Notes: generated from the sequence alone by a model not told the origin. A DNA stretch of 64,000 nucleotides from Rhizorhabdus dicambivorans (GCF_002355275.1 NZ_CP023449.1:4504001-4568000), one strand, 5' to 3'; positions 53,337-63,103 are shown, counted from the first letter of the stretch. Translations and numbers: made by a program.

Positions 53337-55322
53337 CTACGCCGCCTTTGACGTCGGCGCCGGCCCATGGCGGTCCATCGTCTGGGCGATGGCATTGCCC
53401 AGCGCCGCGATGGTGAAGGGCTTGCGCAGCACTTCATAGCCCGCGAAATCGTCGCTCTGGCCGGCTTCGCCGACATAGCCGGTGACGAACAGCACGGCGA
53501 TGTGCGGGTGTTCGCGCGCCAGGGCGGCCACGAGTTCGGGGCCCGTCATGCCCGGCATCATCACGTCGGTGAGCACCAGATCGAAGTCCGCGCCCTCGGC
53601 CAGCATCGCCAGCGCATCCTCGCCCGAACCGCAGGCGCGGACGATATGGCCGAGTTCGGCAAGGCCGGCGCGGGTCGAGGCCTGGACGCGGGGATCGTCC
53701 TCCACCAGCAGTATCGAGAGCGGGCCGCCACGGGCCTTGGCGGCCTTGGACGGTTCGACGGCGCCCAGTTCCGACAGGCCGCCATGGTAACGCGGCAGGT
53801 AGAGCGAGATGGTGGTACCCTTGCCGACCTCGGATTCGACACGCACGTCGCCGCGCGACTGGCGGACGAAACCGAAAATCTGGCTGAGCCCGAGCCCGGT
53901 GCCCTTGCCGACCGGCTTGGTGGTGAAGAAGGGTTCGAAGGCCCGCGCCAGCACGGCCTTAGACATGCCGCAGCCCGTGTCCGTGACGCTGATCCGGACA
54001 TAGTCCCCGGCGGCGAGATCGCCCGGGGCGCCCGCGGCGATCGTCTCGTCGGCCACCTGTATGTCGAGCCGGCCCGCACCATCCATCGCGTCGCGGGCGT
54101 TGACCGCAAGGTTAAGAATCGCGTTCTCCAGCTGATGCGCGTCGGTCCAGATCGGCCACTGCGCGCGGGTGACATCGACATGGACTGCGATCCGCTCCCC
54201 GAGCGTGCGATCGAGCAGCAGGTCCATGCCCGTCACCAGCTTGGCGGGCTGGATCGCGGCCGGCAACAGGGGTTCGGCGCGCGCGAAGGACAGCAGGCGC
54301 CGGGTCAGCGCGGCGGCGCGATCGGCACCCTCCATCGCCCCGTCGAGATGAACCCCGGCCTCGGCCGGACGCTGCGCGATCTTGCGCCGGGCAAGGTCCA
54401 GCCCGCCGACGACGACCGCCAGCATATTATTGAAGTCGTGCGCGATGCCGCCGGTGAGCTGGCCGACCGCCTCCATCTTCTGGGCTTGGGCAAGCTGCGC
54501 CTCGGCGCGGACGCGGGTCTCGCTCTCCTCGCGGAGCCGTTCATTGGCTTCCTGCAGTTCGCGCGTGCGCTCGCTGACCGCAGCCTCCAGCTGCGCCGCC
54601 CGATCGGCCTCGGCCTCGGCAAGGTCCGAAGCGCGGGCGCGTTGGGCGGCCGCCGCAGCCGCCAGCCAGCCGAGCAGGATGGCGACACCCATCAGCCCGA
54701 TGCCGAGCACCGACAGCAGGGTAGCGAAGCCATTGGCCCGCTCGGCCGAGAAGAAGGTCGCCTCCGAACGCTGGCCCAGCCGCTCGCGCTCGCTTGCCGC
54801 AATCGCCTCCAGCGTATTGGAGATGGCGGGCACATTGGCCGATTCGCCGGCCTTGTTGAACATGCCGATCGCGTACCAGCCCTTGCCGACATTGGCGAAG
54901 GAGGCCGCCGCCGCCAGCTCCTTCTCGCGCTCGGCGGCCAGGCCTTCCAGCCGGTCGACCCGCGCCATCTGGTCCGGCTGCCCCTCGACCAGCCTGTCGA
55001 GCTGGCGCAGCTGGCTCTTCGCGCGGCGCCACTCGTCATAATAGATCGTGCCGATCCGCCGATCGCTGCTGACGACATAGCGGCCAAGCGCTGCCTCCGC
55101 GCGCGCCAGCGAGGCGTCGAGCGACCGGGTCAGCACCATGATGTCGTAGCTATGCTGCTCACGCAGCAACGCCTCGTCGCGCGCGGTGTTAGCGCGCGCG
55201 ACCATCGCGACCACGGCGATCAGCAGGCCAAGAGCGGTGAACGCCAGCAGGGCGGTCGCAATCGCCCGCCACGCGGCCGGAGACAGTTCCCGCTTCAAGG
55301 CCTCGGGAGAGAATGTCGCCAT
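53337..55322 (-). CDS. Hybrid sensor histidine kinase with CHASE3-like sensor and receiver
   Basis: 661 residues from ATG 55322. N-terminal transmembrane helix (about 20-42), a helical periplasmic CHASE3-like domain ([20 protein letters not shown]), a second helix (about 200-220), a coiled coil ([20 protein letters not shown]), HisKA with [14 protein letters not shown] (phospho-His), a complete HATPase ([26 protein letters not shown]), and a C-terminal receiver (LLVEDDPR, phospho-Asp in [13 protein letters not shown]). Signal unknown. Sits beside spt but no known link. Confidence 0.9.
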   Translation of the reverse strand: MATFSPEALKRELSPAAWRAIATALLAFTALGLLIAVVAMVARANTARDEALLREQHSYDIMVLTRSLDASLARAEAALGRYVVSSDRRIGTIYYDEWRRAKSQLRQLDRLVEGQPDQMARVDRLEGLAAEREKELAAAASFANVGKGWYAIGMFNKAGESANVPAISNTLEAIAASERERLGQRSEATFFSAERANGFATLLSVLGIGLMGVAILLGWLAAAAAAQRARASDLAEAEADRAAQLEAAVSERTRELQEANERLREESETRVRAEAQLAQAQKMEAVGQLTGGIAHDFNNMLAVVVGGLDLARRKIAQRPAEAGVHLDGAMEGADRAAALTRRLLSFARAEPLLPAAIQPAKLVTGMDLLLDRTLGERIAVHVDVTRAQWPIWTDAHQLENAILNLAVNARDAMDGAGRLDIQVADETIAAGAPGDLAAGDYVRISVTDTGCGMSKAVLARAFEPFFTTKPVGKGTGLGLSQIFGFVRQSRGDVRVESEVGKGTTISLYLPRYHGGLSELGAVEPSKAAKARGGPLSILLVEDDPRVQASTRAGLAELGHIVRACGSGEDALAMLAEGADFDLVLTDVMMPGMTGPELVAALAREHPHIAVLFVTGYVGEAGQSDDFAGYEVLRKPFTIAALGNAIAQTMDRHGPAPTSKAA

Positions 55323-55386
55323 GAGCACTTTGTATCGCACCCGCAGCGACGGGCAAAGCTGCTAATGTAACGAAAGGGTTCGACTT

Positions 55387-56592
55387 TCAGGGAATGACCC
55401 CGGTCGCCCGGCCCGCGCTTTCGAACATGCCCAATATCTGCTCGACCTGTTCGTCGCTATGCTCGGCGCACAGCGAGCAGCGCAGCAGGAACATGCCGGT
55501 CGGGGTCGCCGGCGGCCTGGCGGTGTTCACATAGAGCCCGGCTTCGAGCAGGCCCTGCCAAAGCGCCACCGCCTGGGCCATGTCGGTCAGGATCACCGCG
55601 ATGATCGCCGACTGGGCGGTTTCGGTGCCGAGCTTGTAGCCCATGTCGCGCAGCCCCTGGTGCAGGCGGCGCGAATTCTTCCACAGATGGGCGCGCTTGT
55701 CGCCCGCATGCATCAGCTTGCGGATCGACGTGGCCGCGGTCGCGACCACCGAGGGCGGCAGCGAGGCCGTGAACACATAGGGCCGGCAGACGAGGCGCAG
55801 CACCTCGAACTTGGGATGGTTCGAGACGCAGAAACCGCCGACCGTGCCGACCGACTTGGAGAAGGTGCCGACGACGAAATCGATGTCGTCGGAGACGCCG
55901 GCCTCCTCGAACACGCCACGGCCATGCTCGCCGAAGAAGCCCATGCCATGGGCCTCGTCGCACAGGATCATCGCGCCGTGCTTCTTCGCGACGGCGACCA
56001 TCTCCTTGAGCGGGGCGATGTCGCCCATCATCGAATAGACGCCCTCGAGCACGACCAGCTTGCCCGCCTCTACCGGCAGGCGGCCGAGCCGCTTGTCCAG
56101 ATCCTCGACGCTGTTGTGGCGGAACCGCACGACCTCGGCGTTGCCGAGCGAACAGCCGTCATAGATCGACGCATGGCTGTCGGCGTCGAGGATGATGTAG
56201 TCGCCCTTGCCGGCGATCGTGGAGATCATCCCGAGATTGGCCTGATAGCCGGTCGAGAAGACGATCGCGTGCTTCGTTCCGTAGAACTCCTTCAGCGCGT
56301 CCTCGCATTCCTTATGGCCCTGATAGGTGCCGTTGAGGACGCGGCTGCCGGTGGTGCCCGCGCCGAACTCGTCGAGCGCCCTCTTGCCCGCCGCGACGAC
56401 GTCGGGATCGAAGGTCATGCCCATATAATTATAGGTGCCGAGCAGGATGGTCTTCCTGCCGTTGATCAGCGCCTCGGTGGGCGACAGCACCTTGTCCATG
56501 ACGATGCCGTAGGGATCGCGCACGCCGGTCGCGAGCAGCGCCTCACGCTCATTGATCAGCCCGTCGAACTTGGAGAAGAGATCGGTCGTCAC
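55387..56592 (-). CDS. spt: Serine palmitoyltransferase
   Basis: Pyridoxal-phosphate enzyme of the alpha-oxoamine synthase family that condenses L-serine with an acyl thioester to 3-ketosphinganine, the first step of sphingolipid synthesis. 401 residues, soluble homodimer type known from Sphingomonas. PLP Lys is in GTFSKSVGTVGGF; CDEAHGMGFFG holds the cofactor Asp; PYVFTASLPPSVVA is typical of bacterial SPT. Six bases after acpR on the same strand, so an acpR-spt operon. Confidence 0.96.
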   Translation of the reverse strand: MTTDLFSKFDGLINEREALLATGVRDPYGIVMDKVLSPTEALINGRKTILLGTYNYMGMTFDPDVVAAGKRALDEFGAGTTGSRVLNGTYQGHKECEDALKEFYGTKHAIVFSTGYQANLGMISTIAGKGDYIILDADSHASIYDGCSLGNAEVVRFRHNSVEDLDKRLGRLPVEAGKLVVLEGVYSMMGDIAPLKEMVAVAKKHGAMILCDEAHGMGFFGEHGRGVFEEAGVSDDIDFVVGTFSKSVGTVGGFCVSNHPKFEVLRLVCRPYVFTASLPPSVVATAATSIRKLMHAGDKRAHLWKNSRRLHQGLRDMGYKLGTETAQSAIIAVILTDMAQAVALWQGLLEAGLYVNTARPPATPTGMFLLRCSLCAEHSDEQVEQILGMFESAGRATGVIP

Positions 56593-56598
56593 CGGGGC

Positions 56599-56841
56599 TC
56601 AGCTCCGCAGTTTGGCGACGGCGTCGACGAGCTGGCCGACAGTCTCGATCTCGGCCTGCATGTTCATCGTGATGATGATGTCGAACTCGTCCTCCACCGC
56701 GGCGACGAAGTCCATCACGGTCAGGCTGTCCCATTCGAGATCGCCGGCGAAGCTCGTCGTCTCCTTCAGGTCGACGCCCTTCTTGTTGAAGGGCTCGATC
56801 TGCTCGGCGACGCGGGTGAAGATGTCTTCTCTGCTGCTCAT
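56599..56841 (-). CDS. acpR: Acyl carrier protein of the sphingolipid pathway
   Basis: 80 residues, acidic four-helix carrier. Phosphopantetheine Ser is in LEWDSLTVMDFV (DSL). Directly before spt; in Caulobacter the equivalent AcpR supplies the acyl chain to Spt. It differs from housekeeping AcpP in sequence (FNKKGVDLKETTSFAGDLEW). Confidence 0.93.
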   Translation of the reverse strand: MSSREDIFTRVAEQIEPFNKKGVDLKETTSFAGDLEWDSLTVMDFVAAVEDEFDIIITMNMQAEIETVGQLVDAVAKLRS

Positions 56842-57034
56842 CTTGCGTCCTTAAAGCGATTTGGCGGCAGATGGAATCATCCGTCGGCTCGCAAATCGCG
56901 GGGAATGAAAAATCCGTGGCGTTGCGCTTGCCAAGCGATTGCGGCGGCTTCGCGGCAGCCGCGCGGCGGCGCTTGGCAGCGTGCTGCCCGCCGTGCATAA
57001 ATATGACAGGGGGCAAGTCGGAATAGGGGGGAAT

Positions 57035-57574
57035 GTGTCGGCCGATCCAGCCAATCCGAACGGACCGCGCGTCTATGCGCCCGATTTCGTCCACCTGCTG
57101 CGCACCACCCAGTCGATCCAGTATCAGCTCAGCCAGATGGCGGACCAGAAAGCCAATCTGCTGATGGGCACGACCTTCGTGATCTTCACCATCACCATCG
57201 GCCAGGCCAAGAGCGGCAATCCGCCGGTCGCGCTGCTGATCCTCGGCGCCGCCGCCTTCCTGTCGGCGCTGCTCGCGGTGATGGCGGTACTGCCGTCCAC
57301 CAAGGCGGTGCCGCGTGCCGACGGGCCGGCCAACCTGCTGTTCTTCGGATCGTTCAGCCAGCTGAGCGAGGAGGAGTTCATCGCGCTGATGATGAAGACG
57401 GTGCAGACCCATGAGGGCGTGTTCGAGGCCTTCGCGCACGATATCTACCAGAATGGCCGGGTGCTCGCGCGCAAGAAGTACAAGCTGCTCGGCTATGCCT
57501 ATAAGGTGCTGGTCTGCGGGCTGGTCGCCAGCTTCGTCGCCTTCGTGCTGCATTTCGCTATCGGGATCGGATAG
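57035..57574 (+). CDS. Pycsar-effector-like (DUF5706) membrane protein
   Basis: 179 residues from GTG 57035 with AGGGGGG upstream. The block QYQLSQMADQKANLLMGTTF followed by VIFTITI and a second helix (VALLILGAAAFLSALLAVMA), then a cytoplasmic part and a C-terminal helix (VLVCGLVASFVAFVLHFAI), matches the Pycsar effector TM domain family. In Pycsar defence such proteins open membranes on cyclic nucleotide binding, but no cyclase is nearby. Divergent from acpR; probably a chromosomal relative with another job. Confidence 0.7.
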   Translation: MSADPANPNGPRVYAPDFVHLLRTTQSIQYQLSQMADQKANLLMGTTFVIFTITIGQAKSGNPPVALLILGAAAFLSALLAVMAVLPSTKAVPRADGPANLLFFGSFSQLSEEEFIALMMKTVQTHEGVFEAFAHDIYQNGRVLARKKYKLLGYAYKVLVCGLVASFVAFVLHFAIGIG

Positions 57575-57575
57575 C

Positions 57576-58480
57576 TTAAAGCCAGCCCTTGGCGCGATAC
57601 CAGTCGGCCGTCGCCCTGAATCCATCGGCCGCCTTCACCTTCGGTTCCCAGATCGAAGCCGGCGGGCGGTGCTTCGCCACCCAGTCGGGATGGCAGAAAT
57701 AGCGCACCCGATCCGGCGTCAGCTTGGCCTTCTCCCCGAGCCGCATCCGCTCGACCATCGCCGCGAGCCGGAGCAGGAAGCCGGGCATTGCGATCGTGAG
57801 GAGGCGGGGCCGCCCCACCGCCGCCCCGATCAGCTTGCCGAAATCGCGGTGCGAATAGCCTTCCGCCACGCTGTCGTCAGGCTCGTAGGTCTGGCCGATC
57901 GCGGCATCGGCCTCAATGAGGTCAAGCAGCAGCCGGGCGAGATCGCCCGCCTCGATCAGCGACAGCCTTCCCCTGGGCGGCAACGGCAGCAGCCCCTTGC
58001 CCTTGGCCACGCGGAACAGCTCCAGCATCTCGCGATCACCTTCGCCATAGATGGCGGGGGGCGGATGATCGTCCAGTCGAGCGGAGCGTCGCGCACCAGC
58101 CGCTCGGCACCCCATTTCGACCAGCCATAGTCGGAAAGATCGGGCTCGCGCGCGGACAGCGACGAGACATGGATGAAGCGCCGCACGCCAACCGATTCGG
58201 CCGCGGTCAGCATCGAGGCGGTGCCGGTGACGTTGGCTTCGACGAAGCCGGCCAGCGCCGGTGCGTTGATGCAGCCGGCGATATGGATCACCGCGTCGGC
58301 ACCCTCGATCAAATCCGCCAGCAGCCGGTGATTTTCCAGCGTGCCCCTGACCCATTCGACATTGGGGCGCGGCAGTTGCGGGCTGCGCGCCAGCGCGCGT
58401 ATCTGATGCCCCCGTGCCGCCGCCTCGCGCAGGACATGGCCGCCCAGGAAGCCCGTGCCCCCGGTGACCGCCAGGATCAC
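57576..58480 (-). pseudogene. cerR: CerR-like NAD(P)-dependent epimerase/reductase, frameshifted
   Basis: Starts at GTG 58480 (GTGA overlap with proB) with the Rossmann motif VTGGTGFLGGHVLRE, then IHIAGCINAP and a SDYGWSKWGAER YxxxK motif. The frame breaks at about 58056-58061, a run of six G (plus strand): one more base would give DWTIIRPPAIYGEGDREMLE and run on to the stop at 57576 through the second frame (LLPLPPRGRLSLIEAGDLAR and so on). The full-length product would be about 301 residues. Family: short-chain extended reductases; in Caulobacter CerR is placed in the sphingolipid cluster as 3-ketosphinganine reductase. May be a sequencing error, a pseudogene or a slippery tract. Confidence 0.75.
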
Positions 58481-59601
58481 AGCAGCACCATATGATCGCG
58501 ATGGACCAGAGCCGACCGTGGCGCATAGCCGAGGATCACCTCCAGTGCGTCCGACCGTCGCCCGACGATGCGGGCGGCATCTTCGGCGTCATATTCGATC
58601 AGGCCGCGCGCGATGGCGTGCCCGTCTGGCCCGACGATGTCGACCACGTCGCCGCGCGCGAACCGCCCGTCGACCGAGACCGCTCCGGCCGCCAGCAGGC
58701 TGCGTCCCTGCCCCAGCGCGGTGGCGGCGCCGGCATCGACCGCGATCCGGCCGCGCACCGTCAGCCGGCCGGCCAGCCAGGCCTTGCGCGCCGTCCCCTG
58801 CTTCTCGCCGACGAAGACCGTGCCGACGCCATCGGCATCGAAGGCGGCCAGCGGATGATCGCGCTTGCCCGAGATGATGGCGAGATGCGCGCCCGATCGC
58901 TGCGCGATCCGGGCCGCCTCCAGCTTCGAGACCATCCCGCCCGATCCCATGCCCGATGCGGATCCGCCATCGGCCATCGCCCGGATGCGCGCATCGATAC
59001 GGCGCACTTCGGGAACGAGCTTCGCCGCCGGATCGCGATGCGGATTGGCGGTGTAGAGGCCATCGATATCGGACAGCAGGATCACCCCCTGCGCCTCGGC
59101 GGCCTGGCCGATGCGCGCGGCCAGCCGGTCATTGTCGCCGAAGCGTATCTCCTCGGTCGCGACCGAATCATTCTCGTTGATCACGGGCACGACGCCGAGG
59201 CTGAGCAGCCGATCGAGCGTCGAGGCCGCGTTGAGATAGCGACGGCGATCCTCGAGATCGTCGAGCGTCACCAGCATCTGGGCTGCGGTCAGCCCGCGAT
59301 CGTGGAGCAGTTCGGCCCAGCAGTGCGACAGCGCGATCTGCCCGGTGGCGGCGGCGGCCTGCGCATCCTCCAGGCTGGCCCGCCCGCCCTTGGGCAGGCC
59401 GAGCCGCCGCGCGCCCAGCGCGATCGCTCCCGAGGATACCACGGCGATCTTCTGCCCCGCCGCGTGCCGCGCGGCGAGATCAGCGACGACACCCTCCAGC
59501 CATTGGCGCCGCACCTTGCCGTCGGGATCGACGAGCAGCGCCGAGCCGATCTTGACGACCAGCCGGGGGCAATTGGCGGGGGCGAAGCGGTCAGCGGACA
59601 T
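58477..59601 (-). CDS. proB: Glutamate 5-kinase
   Basis: First step of proline synthesis: ATP-dependent phosphorylation of glutamate. 374 residues from ATG 59601 (MSADRFAP), with an N-terminal amino acid kinase domain (RLVVKIGSALLV, VSSGAIALGARRLGL, NENDSVATEEIRFGDND, GMGSGGMVSKLEAA) and a C-terminal PUA domain (about 275-374). A longer frame upstream is made of repeat sequence. Coupled to the cerR-like gene by GTGA. Confidence 0.95.
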   Translation of the reverse strand: MSADRFAPANCPRLVVKIGSALLVDPDGKVRRQWLEGVVADLAARHAAGQKIAVVSSGAIALGARRLGLPKGGRASLEDAQAAAATGQIALSHCWAELLHDRGLTAAQMLVTLDDLEDRRRYLNAASTLDRLLSLGVVPVINENDSVATEEIRFGDNDRLAARIGQAAEAQGVILLSDIDGLYTANPHRDPAAKLVPEVRRIDARIRAMADGGSASGMGSGGMVSKLEAARIAQRSGAHLAIISGKRDHPLAAFDADGVGTVFVGEKQGTARKAWLAGRLTVRGRIAVDAGAATALGQGRSLLAAGAVSVDGRFARGDVVDIVGPDGHAIARGLIEYDAEDAARIVGRRSDALEVILGYAPRSALVHRDHMVLL

Positions 59602-59609
59602 ATCTATTC

Positions 59610-59690
59610 CGTCGCCCCGGCGGAGGCCGGGGCCGTCACGAAATGGTCGCGCCGTGGCCTTTTGCGGCCCCGGCCTCCGCCGGGGCGACG
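59610..59690. repeat. Palindromic element B between obgE and proB
   Basis: Arms CGTCGCCCCGGCGGAGGCC and GGCCTCCGCCGGGGCGACG, variable 40 bp centre. Its translation in one frame gives the frequent false peptide RRRPGP...GLRRGD seen upstream of proB. Confidence 0.92.
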
Positions 59691-59701
59691 AACAATCGTC
59701 G

Positions 59702-60745
59702 TCAAATCGGCGACCACGGCTCGGCTTCCCCGTCGTCATTGGCCGCCACCGTCTCGGGCGCGGGGCCCAGTATCTCGATGATATGATCGAGCACCGCGGG
59801 CAGGCCCTCTCCGCTCGCGCCGGAAAGCAGCATCACCTCGGTCCCGCTCTTCTTCGCGAGCTTCTTCGCCAGCTTGTCGCGCGTCTTCGCGTCGATCGCG
59901 TCGATCTTGTTGAGCGCGATGACCTGGGGCTTGTCGGCCAGCCCTGCGCCATAGGCTTCCAGTTCGCCCTGGACGATCTCATAGGCGCCGACCGGATCGT
60001 CGCCGCTGGCGTCGACCAGATGGAGCAGCACTCGGCAGCGCTCGATATGGCCGAGGAAGCGATCGCCGATGCCCGCCCCTTCGGCCGCGCCCTCGATCAG
60101 GCCGGGGATGTCGGCGACCACGAATTCGCGATTCTTGTGGCTGGCGACGCCGAGCTGGGGACGGATCGTGGTGAAGGGATAGGCGCCGACCTTCGCCTTG
60201 GCGTTCGAGACCGCGTTGATGAAGGTCGACTTGCCGGCATTGGGCAGGCCCACCAGCCCGCAATCGGCGAGCAGCTTGAGCCGCAGCCACACCCACATCT
60301 CCTCGCCGGGCCAGCCCGTGCCGTGCTGGCGCGGGGCCCGGTTGGTCGAGGTCTTGTAGCTGGCATTGCCGCGCCCGCCGTCGCCGCCGCGCAGGAACAC
60401 CTCGCGCTGGCCCGGCACAGTGAAGTCGGCCAGCACCGATTCCTTGTCTTCGGACAGGACCTGGGTACCCACCGGCACCTTGATCACAAGATCCTCGCCG
60501 CCCGCGCCCGTGCGGTTGGACCCAGCGCCGCCATGGCCGCGCTGGGCCTTGAAATGCTGGGTGTAGCGAAAGTCGATCAGCGTGTTGAGGCCGGGCACCG
60601 CCTCGAAGATGATGTCGCCGCCCTTGCCGCCATTGCCGCCGTCGGGTCCGCCATATTCGATGAACTTCTCACGCCGGAAGCTTACCGCTCCCGGTCCACC
60701 GCTGCCCGAGCGGACGAAGATCTTGGCCTGGTCAAGAAAATGCAT
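59702..60745 (-). CDS. obgE: GTPase Obg/CgtA
   Basis: Ribosome-associated GTPase in 50S maturation and stress control. 347 residues. Glycine-rich Obg fold at the N terminus (MHFLDQAKIFVRSGSGGPGA), then the G domain: GLPNAGKSTFINAV (G1), DIPGLIEGAAEGAGIG (G3) and NKID (G4). Gene order rplU-rpmA-obg-proB is common, here interrupted by a TetR gene and a GNAT gene. Confidence 0.96.
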   Translation of the reverse strand: MHFLDQAKIFVRSGSGGPGAVSFRREKFIEYGGPDGGNGGKGGDIIFEAVPGLNTLIDFRYTQHFKAQRGHGGAGSNRTGAGGEDLVIKVPVGTQVLSEDKESVLADFTVPGQREVFLRGGDGGRGNASYKTSTNRAPRQHGTGWPGEEMWVWLRLKLLADCGLVGLPNAGKSTFINAVSNAKAKVGAYPFTTIRPQLGVASHKNREFVVADIPGLIEGAAEGAGIGDRFLGHIERCRVLLHLVDASGDDPVGAYEIVQGELEAYGAGLADKPQVIALNKIDAIDAKTRDKLAKKLAKKSGTEVMLLSGASGEGLPAVLDHIIEILGPAPETVAANDDGEAEPWSPI

Positions 60746-60836
60746 CGCGGCCCTTTATACGAAATGGCGGCGAAAAGAACCCTCGCGCTCCGCGACGGGT
60801 TCGTCATCCCGACGAAAGTCGGGCCTCAGCCGCGCT

Positions 60837-61406
60837 TCACCAGCCGCGCATGATCCGGAGCTGATGCGCCAGGGTCGCCCGCGCAGTTTCGCGCGGCACT
60901 TCGAGCGCGGCCGCGATCGGGCCGCCGATCATGCCCTCGCCCAGCGCGGTCAGCACCAGCATCTGGGTGATCTGGCGCAGCGGCGCGCCGCGATATTCGC
61001 CGAGTTCCTCGACCAGATTGTGGACGGCGTCGAGGATCGGCGCGAGCCCTTCATGCTCGCCGGACAGGATCATCCACGACATCAGCGCCGCCATGCCCTG
61101 CTTTTCGAAGGCATCGAAAGTGATATCGACGATCTCGCGCATATCGCCTTCGGTCTGGCGTGCCTCGACCACCTTTTCGCTGATCTCCACGATGATCCGA
61201 CCGGTCATCATCTCCGCCATCGCCCGGCGCAGTTCACCCGCCGACCCGAAATGATGAAGGATGTTGGCATGGGTGCGGTTGATCCGCTTGGCGACCGCCA
61301 TCAGCGTGACCGCCTGCGGACCGTCATCGATCAGGATGCTGCGCGCGGCTTCCAGCGCGAGCTGGCGCATCTCGTCGGTGGACAGGCGCGGACGGGTATG
61401 CGGCAT
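60837..61406 (-). CDS. TetR family transcriptional regulator
   Basis: 189 residues. N-terminal helix-turn-helix (about 12-58; TLMAVAKRINRTHANILHHF) and a helical ligand-binding part. Ligand and targets are unknown. It lies between obgE and a GNAT gene on the same strand. Confidence 0.88.
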   Translation of the reverse strand: MPHTRPRLSTDEMRQLALEAARSILIDDGPQAVTLMAVAKRINRTHANILHHFGSAGELRRAMAEMMTGRIIVEISEKVVEARQTEGDMREIVDITFDAFEKQGMAALMSWMILSGEHEGLAPILDAVHNLVEELGEYRGAPLRQITQMLVLTALGEGMIGGPIAAALEVPRETARATLAHQLRIMRGW

Positions 61407-61689
61407 CGGTGGGCCCTGACGATCTCAAACAGGCGCGAAGCGGACGCCCCCAAGGCAGCGGAAGCGACGGCCCCACGCCGTGGCCGCCGCGAATAGCATC
61501 GCCGCCGCGACCGAACGCAAAGCAATTTCTGTGTCCGCTGCAAGCCGTGCTTTGCCTGTGTGATGTCGCTAAAACAGTGACTTAGAGTCAATTTGCAACA
61601 ATGTAAGCTGATCGCTTGAAAGCTTATTGCGCGAAGCGGCGCACAACGCCGCCCAGACCACCGAATGATGGCCCGTGGCGGCGATGCGG
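61407..61689. other. 283 bp gap upstream of the TetR gene
   Basis: No gene seen. It contains a small palindrome TGACT-tag-AGTCA (61578-61590) which includes a GANTC site, and less GC-rich sequence around 61560-61630. Could hold the TetR promoter; no operator can be called with confidence. Confidence 0.4.
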
Positions 61690-62262
61690 TCAGGCAGCCA
61701 TCGCATCCTCGCGATCATAGCCGGCCTTGGCGGGGAACCGCGTCCGTCCCTGCGCGAAGGCCGTGCGGACATAGTCGACGCAGGGTTCGAGCGACCCGCG
61801 CGCCGCGCAGCTTCGGGCACTGACCGTGCCGGTCGGTTCGAAACCGAGCTTTTCGAGCACATGCGCGGAGGCCCGGTTCTCGGCGAAGTGACCCGCGACG
61901 AGCCGGGGCAGACGCAGGCCCCGGTCGGCCAGGTCGACCACCGCGCGCCCGGCCTCGGTCGCGAAGCCGAGACCCCAATAGGGCCGCGCAATCCAGTAGC
62001 CGAGCTCGGCGCCATCCGCGTGCGGCTCGAGGCCGATGCCGCCGACCAGCCGGGGGGCGCCATGGGTACGCGCGAAGATCAGGAAATTGGGCAGCGGGCC
62101 GGGATCGGCCGCAAGGAAGGCTTCGGCATCCTCCAGCCGATAGGGCCAGGGGACGCGCGCAAGCCGGCCGGCGACGGCGAAATCGCCGATCGCGTCGGCC
62201 AGCGCCCGCGCATCTTCCATCCAGCCGGGGCGCAGCAGCAGCCGCGGGGTACGAGCGAACAT
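61690..62262 (-). CDS. GNAT acetyltransferase of the RimJ/RimL type
   Basis: 190 residues. TPRLLLRPGWMEDARALADA at the N terminus, GYWIARPYWGLGFATEAGRA (acetyl-CoA pyrophosphate loop) and ENRASAHVLEKLGFEPTG are typical of ribosomal-protein-type N-acetyltransferases; the actual substrate is unknown. ATG 62262 has GGGAG upstream. Downstream of the rpmA terminator. Confidence 0.9.
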   Translation of the reverse strand: MFARTPRLLLRPGWMEDARALADAIGDFAVAGRLARVPWPYRLEDAEAFLAADPGPLPNFLIFARTHGAPRLVGGIGLEPHADGAELGYWIARPYWGLGFATEAGRAVVDLADRGLRLPRLVAGHFAENRASAHVLEKLGFEPTGTVSARSCAARGSLEPCVDYVRTAFAQGRTRFPAKAGYDREDAMAA

Positions 62263-62349
62263 AATCTGAGAACTCCCTCTCCGCCGCCCCGAAAACGCCT
62301 TTGAACTTAAAAGGTTACAGGGCAGCGACAATTTTTTGAGGGAGACACG

Positions 62350-62379
62350 AAAAAGGGAGGGGGTGCGACCCTCTCCCTC
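62350..62379 (-). terminator. Terminator of the rplU-rpmA operon
   Basis: On the minus strand AGGGAGAGGG and CCCCCTCCCT form a stem with one mismatch, followed by TTTT. It lies 65 bp after the rpmA stop. A second perfect hairpin, TTCGGGTCG/CGACCCGAA, lies closer to rpmA (62401-62428). Confidence 0.75.
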
Positions 62380-62443
62380 ATCGATCCGGCGTGCCGGACC
62401 TTCGGGTCGCCCTCTGGACGACCCGAAAAACGGTTCGTCCGAT

Positions 62444-62713
62444 TTACTCGGCGGCTTCCGCCATAGCGTCGACCGAGACATATTTCCGGCCGAGCTTGCC
62501 GCTGTGGAAAGCGACGCGGCCCTCGGCCAGCGCGAACAGCGTGTGATCCTTGCCGATGCCGACATTGCGGCCCGGATAGACCTTGGTGCCGCGCTGGCGG
62601 ACGATGATGTTGCCGCCGACGACGGTCTCGCCGCCGAACTTCTTCACACCAAGGCGGCGGCCAGCCGAATCGCGACCATTGCGCGAAGAGCCGCCTGCTT
62701 TCTTATGTGCCAT
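62444..62713 (-). CDS. rpmA: 50S ribosomal protein L27
   Basis: 89 residues. Starts [20 protein letters not shown], with [16 protein letters not shown], as in all bacterial L27. It sits near the peptidyl transferase centre of the ribosome. Downstream of rplU by 27 bp. Confidence 0.97.
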   Translation of the reverse strand: MAHKKAGGSSRNGRDSAGRRLGVKKFGGETVVGGNIIVRQRGTKVYPGRNVGIGKDHTLFALAEGRVAFHSGKLGRKYVSVDAMAEAAE

Positions 62714-62740
62714 CTCAAACTACTCCCTGGGCTCTTCGGA

Positions 62741-63103
62741 TCAGGCTTCGGCGGCCGCAGGCGCTTCCGCCTTGGCCTTGGCCGGTGCCTTCTTCGCCTT
62801 GGCTTCGCCGCCGATCGACAGGATCTTCAGGATCGTGTGCTGCTGGCGATGGCCGTTGCGACGGCGATAATTGTGGCGGCGGCGCTTCTTGAAGACGATG
62901 ACCTTCTCGCCCTTCGCCTGGGCGATGATCTCGGCAGAAACGCTCAGGCCCTTGACGTCCTTGAGGTCCGCGCCCTCGCCGGCCAGCAGGACATCGTCCA
63001 GCGACACGGTCGAACCCGCGTCACCCGCGATCTTCTCGACGACGATCTTGTCTCCTGCGGCAACGCGATACTGCTTGCCGCCCGTGCGCACGATAGCGAA
63101 CAT
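62741..63103 (-). CDS. rplU: 50S ribosomal protein L21
   Basis: 120 residues. [20 protein letters not shown] and [20 protein letters not shown] match L21; a lysine/alanine-rich C-terminal tail (about 100-120) extends beyond the usual end, as in many alphaproteobacteria. An alternative start three codons upstream exists. Confidence 0.96.
   Translation of the reverse strand: MFAIVRTGGKQYRVAAGDKIVVEKIAGDAGSTVSLDDVLLAGEGADLKDVKGLSVSAEIIAQAKGEKVIVFKKRRRHNYRRRNGHRQQHTILKILSIGGEAKAKKAPAKAKAEAPAAAEA

Noticed and set aside
53367-55370. 667-codon open frame on the plus strand opposite the hybrid kinase
   Set aside because: Shadow frame; the minus-strand frame has complete HisKA, HATPase and receiver motifs.
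55459-57000. 513-codon open frame opposite spt and acpR
   Set aside because: Composition is typical of antisense reading of a GC-rich gene and it crosses two real genes.
57035-57574. A Pycsar defence system
   Set aside because: Only an effector-like protein is present; no pyrimidine cyclase gene lies within the window, and the neighbours are lipid and amino-acid genes.
59602-59739. N-terminal extension of proB and similar RRRPGP...GLRRGD peptides
   Set aside because: This is translation of palindromic element B, a well-visible repeat, not protein-coding sequence.
61578-61590. TGACT-tag-AGTCA palindrome as a TetR operator
   Set aside because: Only 5 bp arms and about 170 bp from the TetR start; too weak to call.
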